DNA from: Granulicella aggregans
Lineage (GTDB): Bacteria; Acidobacteriota; Terriglobia; Terriglobales; Acidobacteriaceae
Length of the DNA stretch: 64,000 nucleotides
Reading direction: 5' to 3'
Assembly: GCF_014203275.1 (NCBI RefSeq)
Contig: NZ_JACHIP010000001.1
Coordinates: 248,001 to 312,000, forward strand
Under the pieces are notes generated by a model. The model was given only the letters and a program-made list of their open reading frames with translations, ran no database searches and was not told the origin of the DNA. How positions within the stretch are numbered: the stretch's first letter is position 1; every line of letters starts with the position of its first letter. Below, in pieces: positions 16,674 to 28,216 of this stretch. A program made the translations under genes and the position numbers.

Positions 16674-18257
16674 TCATCTCACCAAACCCCATCCACCCCC
16701 ACCCGGCGACTCCACCCGAACCACATCCCCCGCCTTCACCGCCACCGAACACTTCCCCGGCAATTCGCTCACCTCTTCACCCGAGACCAGCGAAGACCTC
16801 CCCAACGCCCCGGCACCACCACCCTCTAATCCATACGGCGCAAAGACGCGACGGTCCGCCAGCAGCGTAACCTGCGCCTCGCCCAGCATCTCGATCTCCC
16901 GCACAATTCCATCCCCGCCACGAAACTCCCCGTCTCCGCCCGACCCATTGCGATACCCATACCGCCGCACCCGCAGCGGATACGCATACTCCAGCGCCTC
17001 TACCGGCGTATTCAGCGAGTTCGTCATGTGCGTATGAATCCCCGAGACCCCATCCGCCCCAGCCCGCGCTCCCATCCCGCCTGCGATCGTCTCGTAGTAC
17101 GCAAAGCTCCGGCCTGTGCGCGGATCAACGCCACCAATCGTCAGGTTGTTCATTGTCCCCGAACTGGCCGCCGGAATCCTCCCCGGCATAGCCAGCGCCA
17201 GCGCTCGCAGCAGCACATCCACAATCCTCTGCGAAGTCTCAACGTTCCCGCCCGCCACCGGCCCCGGCAACCGTGCATTCACTATCGAACCATCGGGCGC
17301 AATCACCGTCACAGGCCGCATAAGCCCCGCTGTCGCCGGCGCGTCTTCTGCAAGCAGACACCGAAACACGTAGTACACAGCCGAGTACGTGATTGCATAC
17401 ACCGCATTGATGCTGCTCCGCACCTGCTCGCTCGATCCGGCAAAGTCCACCGCGACGGACCCCGCACCTGAATCGAAGGTCACGGCCACCGCAATCCGTA
17501 TCGGCTCATCGCTAAACCCATCGTTATCGAGAAAGTCCTCCGCCTCATACTTCCCTGACGGCACCTTGGCAATCTCTGCCCGCATCAACTCCTCGGAGTA
17601 GTCGAGCAGCCCCCGCATCAACTCACGCAGCCGCGCCACGCCATACTTCGCGATCAACTCGCCCACCCGCTCCGCCCCAACGCGGCAGGCCCCGATCTGG
17701 CTCATCAGGTCGCCTTCGCGTTCCATCGGCGTCCGGACATTGTGCAGGATCAGCGCCATTACATCGCGCACCACCTCTCCCCCGCGCACAATCCGCACCG
17801 GAGGGATCCGCAACCCCTCCTGGTAGATCTCCCGGCAAAGCCCCATGGACCCCGGATACATCCCACCGACATCCGCGTGATGCGCGCGCGCGGCCACATA
17901 CATCACCGGAGTGGCCTCGCCTTCAACAAACACCGGCAACACCATCGTCAGGTCCGGCAGATGCGTCCCTCCCGCATAGGGATCGTTCAACACGACTACA
18001 TCCCCCCGCTCCATCTTCACAGCATCAATCGCCGCCCGCACCGACATCGGCATCGACCCCAGATGCACCGGCATATGGTCGCCCATCGCTACCACGGCAC
18101 CATCGCCATCAAACACAGCACAGGAATAGTCCCGCCGCTCTTTGATGTTCGGCGAAAATGAAGTCCGCCGCAGCACCGCTCCCATCTCCTCCGCCACCGA
18201 GTGCGTTGCGCTCTTAAACACTGCTAGCCCCACCGGATCGGTTCTGCTAAGAGTCAT
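16674..18257 (-). CDS. hydantoinase B / oxoprolinase family subunit
   Basis: The 527-residue protein matches HyuB: N-terminal DPVGLAVFKSATHSVAEEMG, SFSPNIKERRDYSCAVFD, then NDPYAGGTHLPDL and the C-terminal glycine-rich RRYGYRNGSGGDGEFRGG. With HyuA it forms an ATP-dependent ring-opening enzyme for hydantoin-, oxoproline- or related cyclic amides; the substrate is not determined. ATG at 18257 overlaps the hyuA stop by four bases (ATGA), a reliable sign of translational coupling; an upstream extension to 18308 would run into hyuA. Confidence 0.9.
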   Translation of the reverse strand: MTLSRTDPVGLAVFKSATHSVAEEMGAVLRRTSFSPNIKERRDYSCAVFDGDGAVVAMGDHMPVHLGSMPMSVRAAIDAVKMERGDVVVLNDPYAGGTHLPDLTMVLPVFVEGEATPVMYVAARAHHADVGGMYPGSMGLCREIYQEGLRIPPVRIVRGGEVVRDVMALILHNVRTPMEREGDLMSQIGACRVGAERVGELIAKYGVARLRELMRGLLDYSEELMRAEIAKVPSGKYEAEDFLDNDGFSDEPIRIAVAVTFDSGAGSVAVDFAGSSEQVRSSINAVYAITYSAVYYVFRCLLAEDAPATAGLMRPVTVIAPDGSIVNARLPGPVAGGNVETSQRIVDVLLRALALAMPGRIPAASSGTMNNLTIGGVDPRTGRSFAYYETIAGGMGARAGADGVSGIHTHMTNSLNTPVEALEYAYPLRVRRYGYRNGSGGDGEFRGGDGIVREIEMLGEAQVTLLADRRVFAPYGLEGGGAGALGRSSLVSGEEVSELPGKCSVAVKAGDVVRVESPGGGGWGLVR

Positions 18258-20230
18258 TGCTGCACCTCGATCACAACATTGCCGAACGTATCGATAGACA
18301 CCTCGCATCTGGGCGGGACGACGGTAGTCGCGCTGTACTCCGTGATCAGCGCAGGCCCCACGAAGCGATCTCCGGCTCGCAGAGCATCGCGGTCATATGC
18401 CTTGCTCTCCAGCCACCCGCCGTCAAAATGAATCAAAGAATCCTCCACCACCGCCTGCGACCCATCACCCTCTCGCACCAGATGCACCGGGAGGTCAAGT
18501 GCCTCAGTCCGAGCCGACATCCGTACCCGCACCGTCACTACCTCCACCGCCCGCGAAGTATCCGCATATCCAAACCGCTTCCGATGCAGCGCATGAAACG
18601 CCTCCATCATCCCCTCACCCGCAGCCACGTTCAACTCATACCCCTGTCCCACATACCGCAGGTCGACCGTCCGCTCACTCTCCCCCGTCAACCCTTCCTC
18701 GCGAAACTCCTCGGCACCCTTCGCCTCAAGCGAATCGAAATGTAACTCCAATAGTTGCAAATCTGAATCACCCGACACCGAAGACATCACCGTCCGCGAA
18801 TAATCCCGCACCACATCCGCCATCAGAATCCCCAGCGCAGACAGCGCTCCCGGCATCACCGGCACCAGTACCCTTGGAATCCGCAACGCCCGCGCCAGCG
18901 CGCACGCGTGCAGTGGCCCCGCTCCGCCGAACGCCACCAGCGTAAACTCCCGGGGGTCATGCCCCCGCTCGACAGAGATCATACGGATGGCCTTCTCCAT
19001 CGCCGCCTCGGCCAGCCTTAGAATTCCTTCCGCATACCCCTCTATCCCCAGCCCACGATTCCCTTTGGCCATCTTTTCTCTCGTTCGGTCTACATCCAGG
19101 CGGACCTCTCCACCCAAAAAACGATCGGCGTCCAGCCGCCCCAGCACGAGATTCGCGTCGGTCACCGTGACGTGCTCACCCTTGCCGTAACAGATTGGCC
19201 CCGGCACTGCGCCCGCCGACTCCGGCCCAACATGTAGCACCCCGCCCGCATCGAACCGCGCCAGCGAGCCGCCACCGGCTCCAACCGTGTGGATATCCAG
19301 CATCGGCGCGCTCACCGGAAGCTCCGACACCACAGCCTCATTCGTACTTTGCGGCCCCGTCTCATCGATCAGACAAACATCGGTAGAAGTCCCACCCATA
19401 TCGAACCCGATGATCTTCTCGAAACCCGCAGCCCGCGCCACCCGCCAAGCTCCCATCACCCCGCCAGCCGGCCCGGAGAGCACCGTCCGCACCGGCTCCC
19501 GAGCCGCCAGCCGTGCTGGTACGATCCCTCCCGAAGACTGCATCACTCCCAACGAAGCACCCGGAAACTTCGCCGCAAGCCCAGCCTCCAACGCCGTCAG
19601 ATACCCGCTCATCTTCGGAGCAAGATACGCATTCACCACCACCGTCGCGCCACGCTCATACTCGCGAAACTCCGGCAGGATCTCGTGCGAGACCGACACA
19701 TGAACTCCAAGTTCGCTCAGCGCCTCCGCCACCTTGCTCTCATTCACCGGATTCGCAAACCCGAAGAGCAGCGACACCGCCACTGCCTCCGCCCCACTCG
19801 CTCGCACCGCTGCCACCAGCTCACGCAACTCCGCATCGGTCGGAGCACGCAGCACCACGCCTTCCGCAGTTATCCGCTCATTCACACCGAACCGTAACTC
19901 CTTCGTCACCACGCAAGGCAGCGGCGACCGCATCCAGTCATACAAACTCGGCCGCGCCTGCCGCCCAATCGCGATCACATCCTCAAACCCCGCCGTCGTC
20001 ACATACGCTACCCGAGCCCCCTTGCGCTCGAGCATCGCATTCGTCCCCACCGTCGTCCCATGTCTCACCTCCGGCACCGAACCCGACTCACCCACCGCAG
20101 CCATAACAGCCGCAAGCACCGCATCCCCCGGCCGCTCCGGCGTCGAGAACACTTTCAGCACCTTCAGCTCTCCGCCATTCAGATACACACAATCCGTAAA
20201 TGTCCCACCGCTATCGATCGCAACCCGCAT
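18254..20230 (-). CDS. hydantoinase A / oxoprolinase family subunit
   Basis: The 658-residue protein begins with the ATP-binding signature IDSGGTFTD (residues 5-13) and carries GTTVGTNAMLERKGARVAYVTT, the actin-like GFDMGGTSTDV motif around residue 275 and GGAGPLHA, all typical of HyuA/acetone carboxylase beta-like subunits. It supplies the ATP-dependent half-reaction to HyuB. It is the first gene of a two-gene operon and is divergent from an MFS transporter that might bring in the substrate (inference). Confidence 0.92.
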   Translation of the reverse strand: MRVAIDSGGTFTDCVYLNGGELKVLKVFSTPERPGDAVLAAVMAAVGESGSVPEVRHGTTVGTNAMLERKGARVAYVTTAGFEDVIAIGRQARPSLYDWMRSPLPCVVTKELRFGVNERITAEGVVLRAPTDAELRELVAAVRASGAEAVAVSLLFGFANPVNESKVAEALSELGVHVSVSHEILPEFREYERGATVVVNAYLAPKMSGYLTALEAGLAAKFPGASLGVMQSSGGIVPARLAAREPVRTVLSGPAGGVMGAWRVARAAGFEKIIGFDMGGTSTDVCLIDETGPQSTNEAVVSELPVSAPMLDIHTVGAGGGSLARFDAGGVLHVGPESAGAVPGPICYGKGEHVTVTDANLVLGRLDADRFLGGEVRLDVDRTREKMAKGNRGLGIEGYAEGILRLAEAAMEKAIRMISVERGHDPREFTLVAFGGAGPLHACALARALRIPRVLVPVMPGALSALGILMADVVRDYSRTVMSSVSGDSDLQLLELHFDSLEAKGAEEFREEGLTGESERTVDLRYVGQGYELNVAAGEGMMEAFHALHRKRFGYADTSRAVEVVTVRVRMSARTEALDLPVHLVREGDGSQAVVEDSLIHFDGGWLESKAYDRDALRAGDRFVGPALITEYSATTVVPPRCEVSIDTFGNVVIEVQQ

Positions 20231-20267
20231 CCCACCAGCCTAATGCCTCACCTCTCGCCACCAACTC

Positions 20268-20321
20268 GGGTGCCCCATATCTCGACTCTGAGATGTGGGC
20301 ATCGAGCGAAGCTCGAGCGCT
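20268..20321 (+). repeat. hairpin repeat family B, copy 5 (divergent variant)
   Basis: GGGTGCCCCATATCTCGACT pairs imperfectly with the later AGATGTGGGC, and a second hairpin ATCGAGCGAAGCTCGA follows. It lies in the 136-base divergent gap between hyuA and the MFS gene. Confidence 0.7.
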
Positions 20322-20366
20322 TTCCTCTTACTTGCCAACGAACTTCCGTTACCATCCCCATAACCC

Positions 20367-21683
20367 ATGCCCACCGAGACCTTCCTCGAACTAGCGAAGA
20401 ACCCAACCCGCCGCAACACCCTCATCGCCGCCTCTCTCGGCTGGATGCTGGACAGCATGGACGTCATGCTCTTCTCGCTCCTGATCCCCGCCATTGAAAG
20501 AGACCTGCAAATATCAGCCGCCACAGCCGGCGGCATCATGTCGCTCACTCTCATCTCCGCCGCCATCGGAGGAGTCTTCTTCGGCTTCGTCGCCGACCGA
20601 TTCGGCCGCACCCGGGCCCTCTCCGCCAGCATCCTGATCTACTGCCTTGCCACCGGCCTCTGCGCCTTCACCCACTCCGCTCCACAACTTGCCGCATGTC
20701 GCATCCTTCTCGGCCTCGGCATGGGTGGCGAGTGGGCCGCCGGCGCCGCGCTCGTCGCCGAGACCTGGCCCACCAGCCACCGCGCCCGCGCTCTCGGCCT
20801 CGTGCAAAGCGCCTGGGCCGTAGGCTATGCGCTCGCCGCCGCCATCACCGCGATCGTGATGCCCCGCTTCAGCCCGCACCTCGGATGGCGCGCCGTCTTC
20901 CTCATCGGCATGGCCCCCGCCCTCGTCACCCTCTGGATCAGAAGAAGCGTCCACGAACCCACCACCCAGGAAGATCCCAACCCAGCCATCAACTCTGTGC
21001 CCCATTCATCGCAGCAGCATCGCGATGAGTGGGTCTCGCCACAACCCTCGCCCCCAGCGACCTCTTTCAAGCACCTGTTCCACGCCCCACTCCTCCGCTC
21101 CACCCTCATCATCACCAGCATGAACGCCGCCAGCCTTTTCGCTTGGTGGGGACTCTTCTCCTGGGTCCCGGCCTTCCTTTCGCTCCCCAGCGCCCAGGGA
21201 GGCCACGGCCTCAACATCGTCCGCACCTCCACCTTCACCATCCTCATGCAGGCCGGAACCTTCCTTGGCTACACCCTCTTCGGCGTCCTCGCAGACTGCT
21301 TCGCCCGCAAGCGCGTCTACATCACCTATCTCGTCATCGCCGCTGCTCTTGTCCCCGTCTACACCCTCGCTGGCAGCGCGACCGCTGTCCTTCTGCTCGG
21401 CCCGCTCGTAGGATTCTTCGGCACCGGCTTCTTCTCCGGCTTCTCCGTCATCGCCGCCGAAGCCTTTCCCACCGCCCTCCGAGGCCGAGCCATGGGCATG
21501 GCCTACAACCTCGGCCGCATCGCCAGCGCCGCCGCGCCCTACACCATAGGCAAACTCTCCCAGACCCACGGCATAGGCCCCGCATTAGTCCTCACCTCCG
21601 CCGGGTTTCTCGGCGCAGCGATGATCGCATCCAGATTGCAAAACGTGCCGTCATCGACGCGCCCATCCTCTCCCATCTGTTGA
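20367..21683 (+). CDS. MFS transporter (SHS-like), with repeat-encoded loop
   Basis: The 438-residue protein has 12 predicted membrane helices. Signature motifs are MLDSMDVMLFSLLIPAI in helix 1, DRFGRTRAL in the loop after helix 2 and RILLGLGMGGEW in helix 4, which place it in the sialate:H+/lactate (SHS)-type branch of MFS. Residues 211-223 (VPHSSQQHRDEWV), in the long cytoplasmic loop between helices 6 and 7, are encoded by an in-frame family B repeat. Substrate is unknown; divergence from hyuAB suggests a related compound. Confidence 0.88.
   Translation: MPTETFLELAKNPTRRNTLIAASLGWMLDSMDVMLFSLLIPAIERDLQISAATAGGIMSLTLISAAIGGVFFGFVADRFGRTRALSASILIYCLATGLCAFTHSAPQLAACRILLGLGMGGEWAAGAALVAETWPTSHRARALGLVQSAWAVGYALAAAITAIVMPRFSPHLGWRAVFLIGMAPALVTLWIRRSVHEPTTQEDPNPAINSVPHSSQQHRDEWVSPQPSPPATSFKHLFHAPLLRSTLIITSMNAASLFAWWGLFSWVPAFLSLPSAQGGHGLNIVRTSTFTILMQAGTFLGYTLFGVLADCFARKRVYITYLVIAAALVPVYTLAGSATAVLLLGPLVGFFGTGFFSGFSVIAAEAFPTALRGRAMGMAYNLGRIASAAAPYTIGKLSQTHGIGPALVLTSAGFLGAAMIASRLQNVPSSTRPSSPIC
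20997..21033 (+). repeat. hairpin repeat family B, copy 6 (in frame inside MFS gene)
   Basis: GTGCCCCATTCATCGCAGC and CATCGCGATGAGTGGG are present without frameshift inside the transporter gene, encoding part of its central loop. Confidence 0.85.
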
Positions 21684-21727
21684 CCGGTTATCGCTGCCCT
21701 TGAGGATGCTGACCGCATAATGGACTG

Positions 21728-22309
21728 ATGGACGTCAGCACTTTCACGAGGCATTTTCCTCGCCTTTATCACCTTACTTTCGCCTCCAATTTGCCCAGCA
21801 TCCGCGAGCATGGTCTCCTCAGCGCGCAGGCTCTGGCCGACCTATACAGCTTCAGCTCGGAAGAGACCGCTGCCGTCCTGAAGCAACGACGCCGCTGCAT
21901 CCAGCAATTGCATGGCATCACCCTGCGCGATCAACATGCCGCGCAGGAATCCAAGATGAAATCCTGCCTGGTGGGCATCACCGTCCCTGAATGGATCACC
22001 CTGCTGAACAGCAAAATCTTCTTCTTCGTCTCAAAAGAGAAGGCGGAAGTGTTAGCCAGATCCTATGCCGCGTATGACAATCTCTTGCTCGACGTCGACA
22101 CCGCGGCACTGCTCAGCACGCACGGCGAACATGCTTCACTATGCCGGATCAACTCCGGCTCCTTTCTCTACAATCCCCGCCCCCGCGGTCGAGCGTCCTT
22201 CATCCCGCTCCACGCCTATAGCTACAAAAACAAGCGTGACACCCCGGCGGAATTGAGCATCGACAAAACCATCCCAAATGTCTTACAGATGTCCAGCATC
22301 GCCTTGTAG
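21728..22309 (+). CDS. DUF7002-like protein, possible ADP-ribosyltransferase fold
   Basis: The 193-residue soluble protein opens with LYHLTFASNLPSIREHGLLS (about residues 13-32), a pattern shared by the DUF7002 group and by ADP-ribosyl-transferring folds in which H-x-T and a following G-L contact NAD. Further on it has FFFVSKEKAEVLARSYAAYDN, corresponding to the usual second strand region. No catalytic glutamate can be assigned with confidence. It follows the MFS gene by 44 bases; function is unknown. Confidence 0.6.
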   Translation: MDVSTFTRHFPRLYHLTFASNLPSIREHGLLSAQALADLYSFSSEETAAVLKQRRRCIQQLHGITLRDQHAAQESKMKSCLVGITVPEWITLLNSKIFFFVSKEKAEVLARSYAAYDNLLLDVDTAALLSTHGEHASLCRINSGSFLYNPRPRGRASFIPLHAYSYKNKRDTPAELSIDKTIPNVLQMSSIAL

Positions 22310-22384
22310 CTCAATCCAAGCGGTCGAGAAACGATATTGGAAGAGTGGTCCGCTAAACTGGAACCTGCCCTCACGGGAAGCCGC

Positions 22385-23167
22385 ATGCCATCTGAGATCA
22401 TCCTCCAGCAAACTCCGAACGCCGCTGTTCTCCTCACGAGACGCGAGCAGCTCGCCGCCGTCCGCTCCACGCTTGCGGAGCGCGAATCGGAGCTCGCCCA
22501 GCTCCGCGCCCAGCTCACGACCTTCGAAGGCCGCTATCTCCGCCAGGTCGGCATTCTCTACGCCGAACTCGACGATCTCGAAGCCCGCATCGCCGAACGC
22601 GAAGTCTCACTTTACGACTCCGAAGCCGCCCGCCGCCGCGCCGAGGAGACCCGACGCCAGGCGCAGGAGACCCACGACGCCGCATTCGGCGAGGCCCGCG
22701 AAGCCGAAGAGTTCGATCCGCCGCCCACTCTCAAGACCCTCTTCCGCGAGGTCGCCAAGCGCATCCACCCCGACTTCGCCCGCGACGACGCCGAACAGAA
22801 CCACTTCACCCTGCTGATGGCCCTCGCCAACCAGGCCTACAAACGCGGCGACACCGACACCCTGCAACGCCTGCTTGACGACCACCGCGAGATCAACGCC
22901 CTCATCACCGGCGAAGACGAGGCCGCCGAGCTTCTCCGCATCACCCGCCAGATCCAGCACGCGGAGCGCGACATCGCCGCCCTCGACGCCGAGCGCTACA
23001 CGATCCTCTCCGGCGACATCGCCCAACTCCACCTCGACGCCGAAGCCGCCGCCCGCGAACATCGCGACCTGCTCACCGAGCTCGCCGCCAGCCTCCGCGA
23101 CCAGATCGCCGACGCCCGAACCCGCTTCGAGCGCATCGACCGCCAGATCACCGCCCATGGAAAATAA
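22385..23167 (+). CDS. coiled-coil protein with J-domain-like HPD motif
   Basis: The 260-residue protein starts with a long charged coiled coil (about residues 18-110, heptad-like Glu/Leu/Arg), followed by a J-domain-like segment TLKTLFREVAKRIHPDFA where HPD is at 128-130, then a second helical region to the C-terminus. J domains stimulate DnaK-type ATPases through HPD; this suggests a co-chaperone scaffold. ATG 22385 is preferred over an in-frame TTG at 22337, with GGGAAG about 5 bases upstream. Its last 11 bases overlap the Sel1 gene. Confidence 0.72.
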   Translation: MPSEIILQQTPNAAVLLTRREQLAAVRSTLAERESELAQLRAQLTTFEGRYLRQVGILYAELDDLEARIAEREVSLYDSEAARRRAEETRRQAQETHDAAFGEAREAEEFDPPPTLKTLFREVAKRIHPDFARDDAEQNHFTLLMALANQAYKRGDTDTLQRLLDDHREINALITGEDEAAELLRITRQIQHAERDIAALDAERYTILSGDIAQLHLDAEAAAREHRDLLTELAASLRDQIADARTRFERIDRQITAHGK

Positions 23168-23939
23168 GACTGGGCTGCAACATATCCCCACCGGGACGAC
23201 GCTGGCGCTGAACTCCACCCGCTCCAGCATCATCGCGCGCGGTCGCCGCGACGCCGCCAACGCCGCCTCCAACCCGCACTACCGGCAAGCCGTCGCCGAC
23301 TACAACGCCCGCAACTTCACCGAAGCCGCAGCCAACTTCCGCCTCGCCGCCGAGCAGGGCCACGCCGAGTCGCAGTATCTCCTCAGCACGATGTATGACG
23401 CAGGCGAAGGCATTCTCCCAGACGACGCCGAAGCCGCCACCTGGGAGCGCAAGGCCGCCGAGCAAGGCCACGCCTACGCCCAGGCCAATCTCAGCTTCCG
23501 CTACTACGCGGCGAACGACTTCGCCGAGGCCTTCGCCTGGTGCCAGCGCGCCGCCTACAGCAACCTCGCCTGGGCGCAGTACAACCTCGGCCTGATGTAT
23601 CGCAAAGGCGAAGGCGTCGAACCCAGCAACGCCGAAGCCGCCTACTGGTATCGCCTCGCCGCCACCCAGAACTTCCCCGAAGCCCAGCAGAAGCTGGCGG
23701 ACCTTTACTACATCGGCCAGGGCGTCCCGCTCAGCTACACGCAAGCCGCCTCCTGGTATCGCAAAGCGGCAGATCAGGGCAACGCCGAGGCCCAGTTTCA
23801 GCTAGGCCACCTCTACGCCATGGGGCAGGGTGTGGAGCACGACTATACTCAGTCCCGCCATTGGACGCGACTGGCGGCGATGCAAGGGCATGAACAGGCG
23901 ATTCGGGAGCTCAAGCGGCGCGAGTACCGCGACCCGTAG
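23157..23939 (+). CDS. Sel1-repeat (SLR) protein
   Basis: The 260-residue protein has about five Sel1-like repeats from residue 40 on: A-x-Y-x-L-G/S-x-M-Y-x-x-G-x-G-I/V followed by A-A-x-W-x-x-K-A-A-E-Q-G-H. Such solenoids bind partner proteins. There is no signal peptide, so it is likely cytoplasmic. Its ATG at 23157 lies within the last codons of the J-domain-like gene (11-base overlap), implying coupled synthesis and a shared complex. No catalytic domain is present. Confidence 0.85.
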   Translation: MENKTGLQHIPTGTTLALNSTRSSIIARGRRDAANAASNPHYRQAVADYNARNFTEAAANFRLAAEQGHAESQYLLSTMYDAGEGILPDDAEAATWERKAAEQGHAYAQANLSFRYYAANDFAEAFAWCQRAAYSNLAWAQYNLGLMYRKGEGVEPSNAEAAYWYRLAATQNFPEAQQKLADLYYIGQGVPLSYTQAASWYRKAADQGNAEAQFQLGHLYAMGQGVEHDYTQSRHWTRLAAMQGHEQAIRELKRREYRDP

Positions 23940-23999
23940 CGGAGGAGCTTCGACCAGGGAGCACGCACTCCCCACGAGCTAAAGCAACACCGATCCGCC

Positions 24000-24033
24000 G
24001 TCATTCTGGGCGAAGCGAAGAATCCCCGCATTT
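24000..24033 (+). repeat. dispersed repeat family D, copy 2
   Basis: GTCATTCTGGGCGAAGCGAA continuing GAATCCCCGCATTT matches the 8868 copy. It lies between the Sel1 gene and the next gene. Confidence 0.75.
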
Positions 24034-24080
24034 GGGCTGTCTATACTGCCAAACCCTGATCCTTGTCATAGACTTTCGCT

Positions 24081-24611
24081 ATGTCTGAGCCCGTCGACGT
24101 AAACCACTATCCGCCTCTCGGTCTCGACGACGCCGGTCTAAAGAAGGAGCTTGAGGCTCTTCTAACAGCCCGCGCTCCGGGCAATGCCTATAGTTCTGAC
24201 GGTAGTTTTTCAGCGACCTTGGCAACACTTCCCGTGGGTCTGAGGGCCATGGCTGCCACTCACTGTCTCGATATCAGCCTTACGCTGGACAGCATCATTT
24301 GGCACTTCGGCAACTTCGGCGAACCCGGTCTGGTCGAACAAACCGAAGCAGGTCTACGCGAACTCGGTTTACACGAACTGGCAAAGTGCTTCAGCGACGC
24401 GAAGCACATGATGCTACCGCTTCTCGCCCATAGAAAAGTGGAAGACGGCAACCCGTATGAGATTCTCGAACGTGCCGGCCGGCGCGACGAAGCGGACAAG
24501 ATCAAGCGCCGCGCCTGGGATTTAGACAATCTCGGCAGGGGCAAATCTGTCATCTACGAAGCATGGATCCGCTACACGCGCGAACATCCGGATCGCGTCT
24601 TCGCGACATAA
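24081..24611 (+). CDS. DMP19/DUF4375-like hypothetical protein
   Basis: The 176-residue soluble protein is mostly helical. The central segment RAMAATHCLDISLTLDSIIW, followed by HFGNFGEPGLVEQTEAGLRE, resembles the DMP19/DUF4375 pattern in which a regular array of helices is proposed to mimic DNA or bind proteins. The match is loose. It stands alone, upstream of the glycine riboswitch and with no clear operon partner. Confidence 0.55.
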   Translation: MSEPVDVNHYPPLGLDDAGLKKELEALLTARAPGNAYSSDGSFSATLATLPVGLRAMAATHCLDISLTLDSIIWHFGNFGEPGLVEQTEAGLRELGLHELAKCFSDAKHMMLPLLAHRKVEDGNPYEILERAGRRDEADKIKRRAWDLDNLGRGKSVIYEAWIRYTREHPDRVFAT

Positions 24612-24712
24612 TCGACCTCATTTCCCACATCCAGGTTTGTACTCCCACCCGTTTCCGCATACCATTAACCAAGTGGCAAACTTCCAGTTTGCCGTCGAAC
24701 CTGATTCACGCT

Positions 24713-24888
24713 GTCGCGGGAGAGATCGAGCTTCTCCTCACTAGAAAAGCTCGGCGCCGAAGGAGCAACCGCCCCGGAAACTCTCAGGCAAAGAGGACCG
24801 CGACCAGCTGTATCAACCTCTGGAGAGAGGCATCCATCGAGATGTCCGCCGACGGGATAACAATCTCAGGCACACGGACAGAGGGGGC
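24713..24888 (+). ncRNA. tandem glycine riboswitch
   Basis: Two consecutive glycine aptamers precede gcvP. Aptamer 1 has P1 GTCGCGG (24713-24719) pairing with CCGCGAC (24798-24804) around GGAGAGA, GGCGCCGAAGGAGCAA and ACTCTCAGGCAAAGAGGAC. Aptamer 2 has P1 CCTCT (24817-24821) with AGAGG (24880-24884), around GGAGAGAGGC, GCCGACGGG and ATCTCAGGCACACGGACAG. The short linker (24805-24816) is typical of cooperative tandem forms. In known cases glycine binding turns on glycine cleavage genes. Aptamer 2 ends about 45 bases before the gcvP start, leaving room for control of translation or termination. Confidence 0.93.
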
Positions 24889-24932
24889 GCACCAGGCAGG
24901 CTGATGACTCAGCCGCAAAAGGATCGCGCCCC

Positions 24933-27932
<3,000 letters not shown>

Positions 27933-27952
27933 CCCACCCTTTTTACTTGTTT

Positions 27953-27975
27953 GTCATTCCCGAAGGGAATCTGCT
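27953..27975 (+). repeat. dispersed repeat family A, copy 4
   Basis: GTCATTCCCGAAGGGAATCT continuing GC follows the gcvP stop by 20 bases and starts a cluster of A, B and C repeats reaching 28144. Confidence 0.85.
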
Positions 27976-27994
27976 TCAGCAACGCCACAAATCC

Positions 27995-28060
27995 GGGTGC
28001 CCCATCCATCGCGCAGTTGTTTTATGCGATGGGTGGGACATTCGTGCGAAGCACGAACCG
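27995..28060 (+). repeat. hairpin repeat family B, copy 7 (long form)
   Basis: GGGTGCCCCATCCATCGCGC with TTATGCGATGGGTGGG and the tail ATTCGTGCGAAGCACGAACC; nearly the same as the copy at 16605-16670. Confidence 0.85.
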
Positions 28061-28087
28061 CCTTCCCCATCCCGCCCACAAATCTCC

Positions 28088-28144
28088 GTCATCCTGAGTG
28101 AAGGTCCTTGCAGTTTCACCGCAAGGGCCGCAGTCGAAGGACCC
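28088..28144 (+). repeat. dispersed repeat family C, copy 2
   Basis: GTCATCCTGAGTGAAG with inner inverted repeat GTCCTTGC...GCAAGGGC and end GCAGTCGAAGGACCC. It lies between gcvP and the convergent Crp/Fnr gene. Confidence 0.82.
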
Positions 28145-28216
28145 GCCACCACTTGCCTCCGCCACTACTGCCAAGAACCTTTCTGCCCCAACCGCCGAAG
28201 GCTCAGACCACCGCCA

